Source of the DNA: MFD04580-c1 sp963702995
GTDB taxonomy: Bacteria; Planctomycetota; Phycisphaerae; Tepidisphaerales; Tepidisphaeraceae
Assembly (NCBI GenBank): GCA_963702995.1
Contig: OY969783.1
Coordinates: 1,178,001 to 1,242,000 of the forward strand
Direction of reading: 5' to 3'
Length of the DNA stretch: 64,000 bases
In this document: piece by piece, positions 61,892-64,000 of the stretch
Numbering within the stretch: position 1 is the first letter of the stretch
Layout of the letters: each line of letters begins with the position of its first letter
Notes under the pieces: generated by a model
Told to the model about the DNA's origin: nothing
The model's input: only the letters and a program-made list of their open reading frames with translations
The model's database searches: none
Position numbers and translations under genes: made by a program

Positions 61892-62389
61892 ATGCGTATC
61901 CTCGGAATCGATCCTGGCCTTCGGCTTACCGGGTACGGTGTGATCGACCACCGCCCCATGCGGCCGATCCTGATCGACGGCGGGGTCATTCGCCTGACGC
62001 TCAAGACCCCCATCGCCGATCGGCTGGTCGAGCTGGAGACCGAGCTGGAGTCGATCTTCGAAGAGCACAAGCCGGACGTCTGCGCGGTGGAGTCGCTTTA
62101 CGCGCATTACGCCCACCCGCGGACGGCGATCATGATGGGCCACGCGCGCGGCGTGATCCTGCTGGTCGCCCGACGTCGCGGGGCGCGGGTGGAGCAGTTC
62201 TCGTCGAACCGGGTGAAGCAGTCCGTCAGCGGCCACGGCCACGCCAGCAAGCCGCAGATGCAGCGGGCGATCCAGTCCCTCTGGAACCTGCCCGCGCCGC
62301 CCGAACCCCCGGACGTCGCCGACGCCCTGGCCGTCGCGATCTGCTGCGGGTTGCATATCGATCGATTGAGGGCGATGGAGCCGAGGTAA
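61892..62389 (+). CDS. ruvC: Holliday junction resolvase RuvC
   Basis: 165 residues. RuvC cleaves four-way junctions after branch migration. MRILGIDPGLRLTGYGVIDH holds the first catalytic Asp, VCAVESLYAHYAHPRTAIMM the Glu, and PDVADALAVAICCGLHIDR the C-terminal acidic residues. SSNRVKQSVSGHGHASKPQM is the conserved DNA-binding region. ATG 61892 lies just after repeat sequence, with no clear ribosome site. ruvA and ruvB are not beside it. Complete. Confidence 0.93.
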   Translation: MRILGIDPGLRLTGYGVIDHRPMRPILIDGGVIRLTLKTPIADRLVELETELESIFEEHKPDVCAVESLYAHYAHPRTAIMMGHARGVILLVARRRGARVEQFSSNRVKQSVSGHGHASKPQMQRAIQSLWNLPAPPEPPDVADALAVAICCGLHIDRLRAMEPR

Positions 62390-62412
62390 CGATCTGCATG
62401 CCTAGCGTAAAA

Positions 62413-62492
62413 TAGCAGGCACACTGCGTGTGCCGTGGCTCTTTCGCTGTCGCTTCAAGAGATGCGGACGGGACACGGAGTATGCCTGCTAC
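62413..62492. repeat. Palindromic intergenic repeat, family B copy 4
   Basis: TAGCAGGCACACTGCGTGTGCCGT (62413-62436) and the inverted ACACGGAGTATGCCTGCTA (near 62473-62492). It matches the arms of copy 1 closely and lies just behind ruvC. Confidence 0.75.
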
Positions 62493-62495
62493 CTG

Positions 62496-62808
62496 CTACA
62501 AGGCCGCGCCGCCCGTTGAATCCGGAAAGCGTAGTTTCAGCGTGAAGAAGCGTTTGATCGCGGGGGCGGCGTTGACAAAATCGGCTCTCCGCCACATGTG
62601 CTGATCGTGGTGTACCAGGTCCTGGAGTCGGTGCGGGCGAAAGTTACGTAACCATCGTCGCCCGATGAAATTGCGCTCCTGGATGGTCCCGCAGCCGACC
62701 GCAACCAGTTGGGGTGTCCGAGCGCTCGTCAGCGACTTTGGCGGAGAGCCACAAAATCGAGTACCGCTGTCTTGGGCGAGCAAGTCAGAAGATTGATAAC
62801 GAGGAGGA
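62496..62808 (-). other. Coding-like stretch, frame unresolved
   Basis: The minus strand reads GCGTIQERNFIGRRWLRNFR and FVNAAPAIKRFFTLKLRFPD in one frame ending at 62496, and a different frame from GTG 62812 reads ILLVINLLTCSPKTAVLDFV. This suggests one or two small genes broken by indels. No family recognised. Confidence 0.3.
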
Positions 62809-62992
62809 TCACTCCCTCGCCATCGGCGTGTAGATGGCGTCGCGCGAATCATCGACGTCGCCGACATTCACGATGTAAGGTAATGCAAGGTACCATCTCT
62901 GCAAATAGTTGATCGACGGTCAACGATGCGTCTTGCGTCGATGCGCTCTCCGGCTCCTCGGGAAGTTCGGTCACTCCGTAATCCACGAACAT
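62809..62992 (-). CDS. Small hypothetical protein (one probable frameshift)
   Basis: From ATG 62992: FVDYGVTELPEEPESASTQD, then ASLTVDQLFAE. With one extra A removed near 62890 it continues WYLALPYIVNVGDVDDSRDA and ends YTPMARE at 62809. The rebuilt product is 60 residues, acidic, with no membrane helix. The reading is coherent, but no family is recognised. Confidence 0.35.
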
Positions 62993-63061
62993 TTAGACGT
63001 TTGAAGTCAGAACGGAAAAACCGGTCGAAACCATGCCTTGTTTGAAGGCTTAGATTCGTTG

Positions 63062-64000
63062 TCAGTTGATCCGGATGTAATAGAAAACGGCGATGTTCTT
63101 CGGCCGCGTCTCTTCGCCTCCCGCTGCGGCGGTTCCGGCGCCCTTAGTATCTAGGCCGTTTCTTCCACCAGCTTCCGAGCCGCCTGGTTGGCCATTTGGT
63201 TCCCTCCAAGTGTATCCATGAGCATGTGATTTGAACTGGTCCTCCTGATACCCGCCAATCGCGCGGGACACATCAGGATCCCGTTTTGATGCGTCAAGCT
63301 CAACTTGCGGCGGAACGGATTCCATGATATCTAATCCTCGTACAAACATTCCTCTAAGATCCGGAACTCGATCCCGCGACGCAAGCTTGGAATAATACGA
63401 CCCAGGAACCACACGACCATCGGCCGGACACCACTTGCTCTTTGCCGATGTCCATACCCTTCCAGGGCTGTATTCGTTCGCTTTGGTTGCCTCATAGAAC
63501 TGATCCACATTGAGAAACGATGTGAAAACCGTCCCAACTGGAGTATCTTTCGACGCCTCCGTCTCTGCAGCGGGAATTTTATATACTACGGCACCGCGAC
63601 TCGTCTGAACAAGCAACACAAGGTCCTTTTTCGGGTCTCGGAGACAACTAACGATATCCTCACCCTGTAGACTCGCCCCAGGGAGCAACTTAGTCGTAAC
63701 CGACTTTTCAATCGCGCCTCGAACCTCGACCGACTGAACGACTGGAACCGGATCGTTCGGGAACTGAGGCGCCCACTTTACCAGAAACGTAGCGTCAGAT
63801 TCTGTCGTCGTGGTGCTTATGTGAAAGCCGAACGGATGCATTGCCAAACATTCGACATATTGTTTAGCCAGATCTGTATTCGGGATCGAAATCACTAAGC
63901 TCTCGTATTGGTCGCGACGAATCGACAAACTTCTCTTATCCTTGATCTTATTGTGGAAGACCTCGTAGTCAGAGCTCGAACTGTTCGCTCCAATAGTGAT
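63062..64000 (-). CDS. Protein with phage tail-collar-like C-terminal domain, N-terminus off window
   Basis: The frame is open to base 64000, so only the C-terminal ~312 residues are visible; the start at TTG 63928 is probably internal. An N-terminal unknown region (SLVISIPNTDLAKQYVECLA, VVQSVEVRGAIEKSVTTKLL) is followed by WCPADGRVVPGSYYSKL, VPDLRGMFVRGLDIM, YQEDQFKSHAHGYTWREP and ETRPKNIAVFYYIRIN. This is the order found in tail-collar/tail-fibre tips (PDLRGxFxRG, DxxxSHxHG, ExRPKNxAxxYxI). Base usage is more A/T-rich than the rest of the window, suggesting acquisition. No other phage gene is visible. Confidence 0.75.
   Translation of the reverse strand: MTIGANSSSSDYEVFHNKIKDKRSLSIRRDQYESLVISIPNTDLAKQYVECLAMHPFGFHISTTTTESDATFLVKWAPQFPNDPVPVVQSVEVRGAIEKSVTTKLLPGASLQGEDIVSCLRDPKKDLVLLVQTSRGAVVYKIPAAETEASKDTPVGTVFTSFLNVDQFYEATKANEYSPGRVWTSAKSKWCPADGRVVPGSYYSKLASRDRVPDLRGMFVRGLDIMESVPPQVELDASKRDPDVSRAIGGYQEDQFKSHAHGYTWREPNGQPGGSEAGGRNGLDTKGAGTAAAGGEETRPKNIAVFYYIRIN

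Noticed and set aside
62496..64000. Prophage
   Set aside because: Only one gene has a phage-like domain; no integrase, attachment site, capsid or packaging gene is visible in the window.

Overview
The window is 64 kb of GC-rich chromosome that reads as a member of the Planctomycetota, probably near the Phycisphaerae (inference). The direct support is a DUF1501 gene beside a PSCyt1/DUF1549/DUF1553 cytochrome gene at 14.5-18.4 kb, a Minf_1886-type protein at 1.65 kb, an FHA-GAF histidine kinase, Tat-exported Gfo/Idh/MocA and amidohydrolase proteins, and very many intergenic palindromic repeats. No rRNA, tRNA, CRISPR array, complete prophage or complete IS element was seen.

Layout. 0-8 kb: flippase-like membrane protein (cut by the left edge), small membrane protein, Minf_1886 protein, LysE exporter, TolC-type outer-membrane lipoprotein, DUF4149-like protein, FHA-GAF sensor kinase. 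8-14 kb: aroB, dprA, Nudix hydrolase, secreted nitrilase-like amidase, REP-associated transposase. 14-25 kb: DUF1501/PSCyt1 pair, two paralogous membrane proteins, YmdB phosphodiesterase, a GH39-like protein lacking both catalytic glutamates, Tat amidohydrolase, MocR-type regulator. 25-34 kb: type IIA topoisomerase A and B subunits, pcm, recG. 34-41 kb: dgkA, cupin, lipoprotein, sugar-phosphate isomerase-like protein, and two paralogous substrate-binding proteins, one fused to a VWA domain. 41-49 kb: CPA2 antiporter with two USP domains, Nudix hydrolase, site-2 protease, thrC, dapB. 48-55 kb: prepilin-like protein, small secreted protein, cold-shock protein with a long tail, NtrB/NtrC-type pair, ispF, and a nucleotidyltransferase/partner module. 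55-64 kb: an MBOAT/SGNH acyltransferase locus broken by a repeat element, MetE-like protein, Gfo/Idh oxidoreductase, phosphoglycerate-mutase-like phosphatase, cysS, ruvC, and a protein with a phage-collar-like C-terminus cut by the right edge.

Two features dominate. First, the intergenic space is packed with at least seven families of inverted repeats: a ~220-bp MITE-like element with 16-bp terminal inverted repeats in four copies, a ~98-bp MITE-like element, and several hairpin families, some nested in each other or reaching into coding sequence. A RAYT gene is present, but its expected catalytic tyrosine appears to be phenylalanine. Second, about 25 single-base indels, mostly +1 in G/C-rich runs, break otherwise intact conserved genes; eight fall in cysS alone. 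Most look like consensus errors. I therefore give rebuilt gene spans and say where the frame changes.

Working groups of genes: aroB-dprA-Nudix (ends overlapping or close), topoisomerase A-B, PSCyt1 gene-DUF1501, SBP-VWA and SBP, antiporter with its overlapping anchored partner, histidine kinase-sigma54 regulator-ispF, and the nucleotidyltransferase with its overlapping upstream partner.
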